NCBI GenBank assembly: GCA_963667505.2
Contig: OY763490.2
Span: 3,968,001 to 4,032,000 of the forward strand
Origin: Aldehydirespirator sp963667505
GTDB taxonomy: Bacteria; Actinomycetota; Acidimicrobiia; Acidimicrobiales; Aldehydirespiratoraceae
Length of the DNA stretch: 64,000 nt
Direction of reading: 5' to 3'
Made by a program: the position numbers and the translations under genes. This document shows positions 63,960-64,000 of this stretch, in pieces (within the stretch, counting starts at the first letter, position 1; each line of letters starts with the position of its first letter). The notes beneath the pieces were generated by a model. It was not told where the DNA came from and did not search any database. It saw only the letters and a program-made list of their open reading frames with translations.

Positions 63960-64000
63960 TCGCCCGCCGGGGCCGGGCCTTCGGGCCGGGCGGAAGGCGT

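Noticed and set aside
63960..64000. Terminator after fic
   Set aside because: GC-rich self-complementary sequence around a TTCG loop is present, but the perfect stem is only about four pairs and the window ends there.

Overview
The window is GC-rich DNA, mostly dense genes with GTG starts and many 4-base ATGA/GTGA overlaps. It looks like an actinobacterium. A DapC of mycobacterial type, several acyl-CoA ligases, an enoyl-CoA hydratase, a P450 and an AddAB-type nuclease suggest an Acidimicrobiia-like lineage, but no rRNA or tRNA is present to confirm this.

Layout. (1) 1-7.6 kb: partial EF-hand-like protein, DsbB/TlpA thiol-redox pair, DapC, acyl-CoA ligase, PsuG, and a cytochrome P450 broken by two single-base insertions. 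(2) 7.7-16.5 kb: accessory block. It has a RelE/HigB-like toxin with XRE antitoxin, then an enoyl-CoA hydratase 3' remnant split by an IS110 element, then a decaying minus-strand cassette: HerA ATPase (broken by an ISL3 element and a frameshift), NurA nuclease, N4/N6 DNA methyltransferase and a truncated GHKL (sacsin-like) ATPase. The intact enoyl-CoA hydratase lies just beyond, so the cassette is bracketed by two copies of the same gene end. (3) 17.5-30.9 kb: DUF4143 AAA ATPase with repeated operator-like boxes, acyl-CoA ligase, two PLP fold-type II enzymes, MarR regulator, and an AddA/AddB-like helicase-nuclease pair. (4) 31.2-39.3 kb: an uptake-and-oxidation cluster: XRE-cupin regulator, two THI5/NMT1-like lipoproteins, ABC ATPase and permease, a cytosine-deaminase-like enzyme and three paralogous isopenicillin-N-synthase/thymine-hydroxylase-type oxygenases, one with its core deleted. 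I infer pyrimidine-like substrates. (5) 39.3-44 kb: VOC protein, periplasmic binding protein, NUDIX, cysteine-dioxygenase-like cupin, YdeI-like protein, T4 Rnl1-like RNA ligase.

(6) 44.5-64 kb: a defence island. It begins with a ThsA-like SIR2-SLOG protein, followed in an operon by a DprA-like SLOG protein (cut by an IS1182-type element with a CTAG target duplication) and a ComF-like phosphoribosyltransferase with a frameshift. Next come a TcmP/three-Cys-motif pair and a type I restriction-modification locus (hsdM, hsdS, hsdR). That locus is split by a MazF/PemK-type toxin-antitoxin pair, a CAP12-type TIR protein with a zinc-ribbon partner, and a retropepsin-like protease pair. VapBC and a Fic protein close the window. 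Scraps of a second hsdM/hsdR lie between them.

Frameshifts and IS insertions concentrate in the accessory regions, while the very long genes (AddA, AddB, HsdR) are intact. This points to real gene decay, although some homopolymer errors cannot be excluded.
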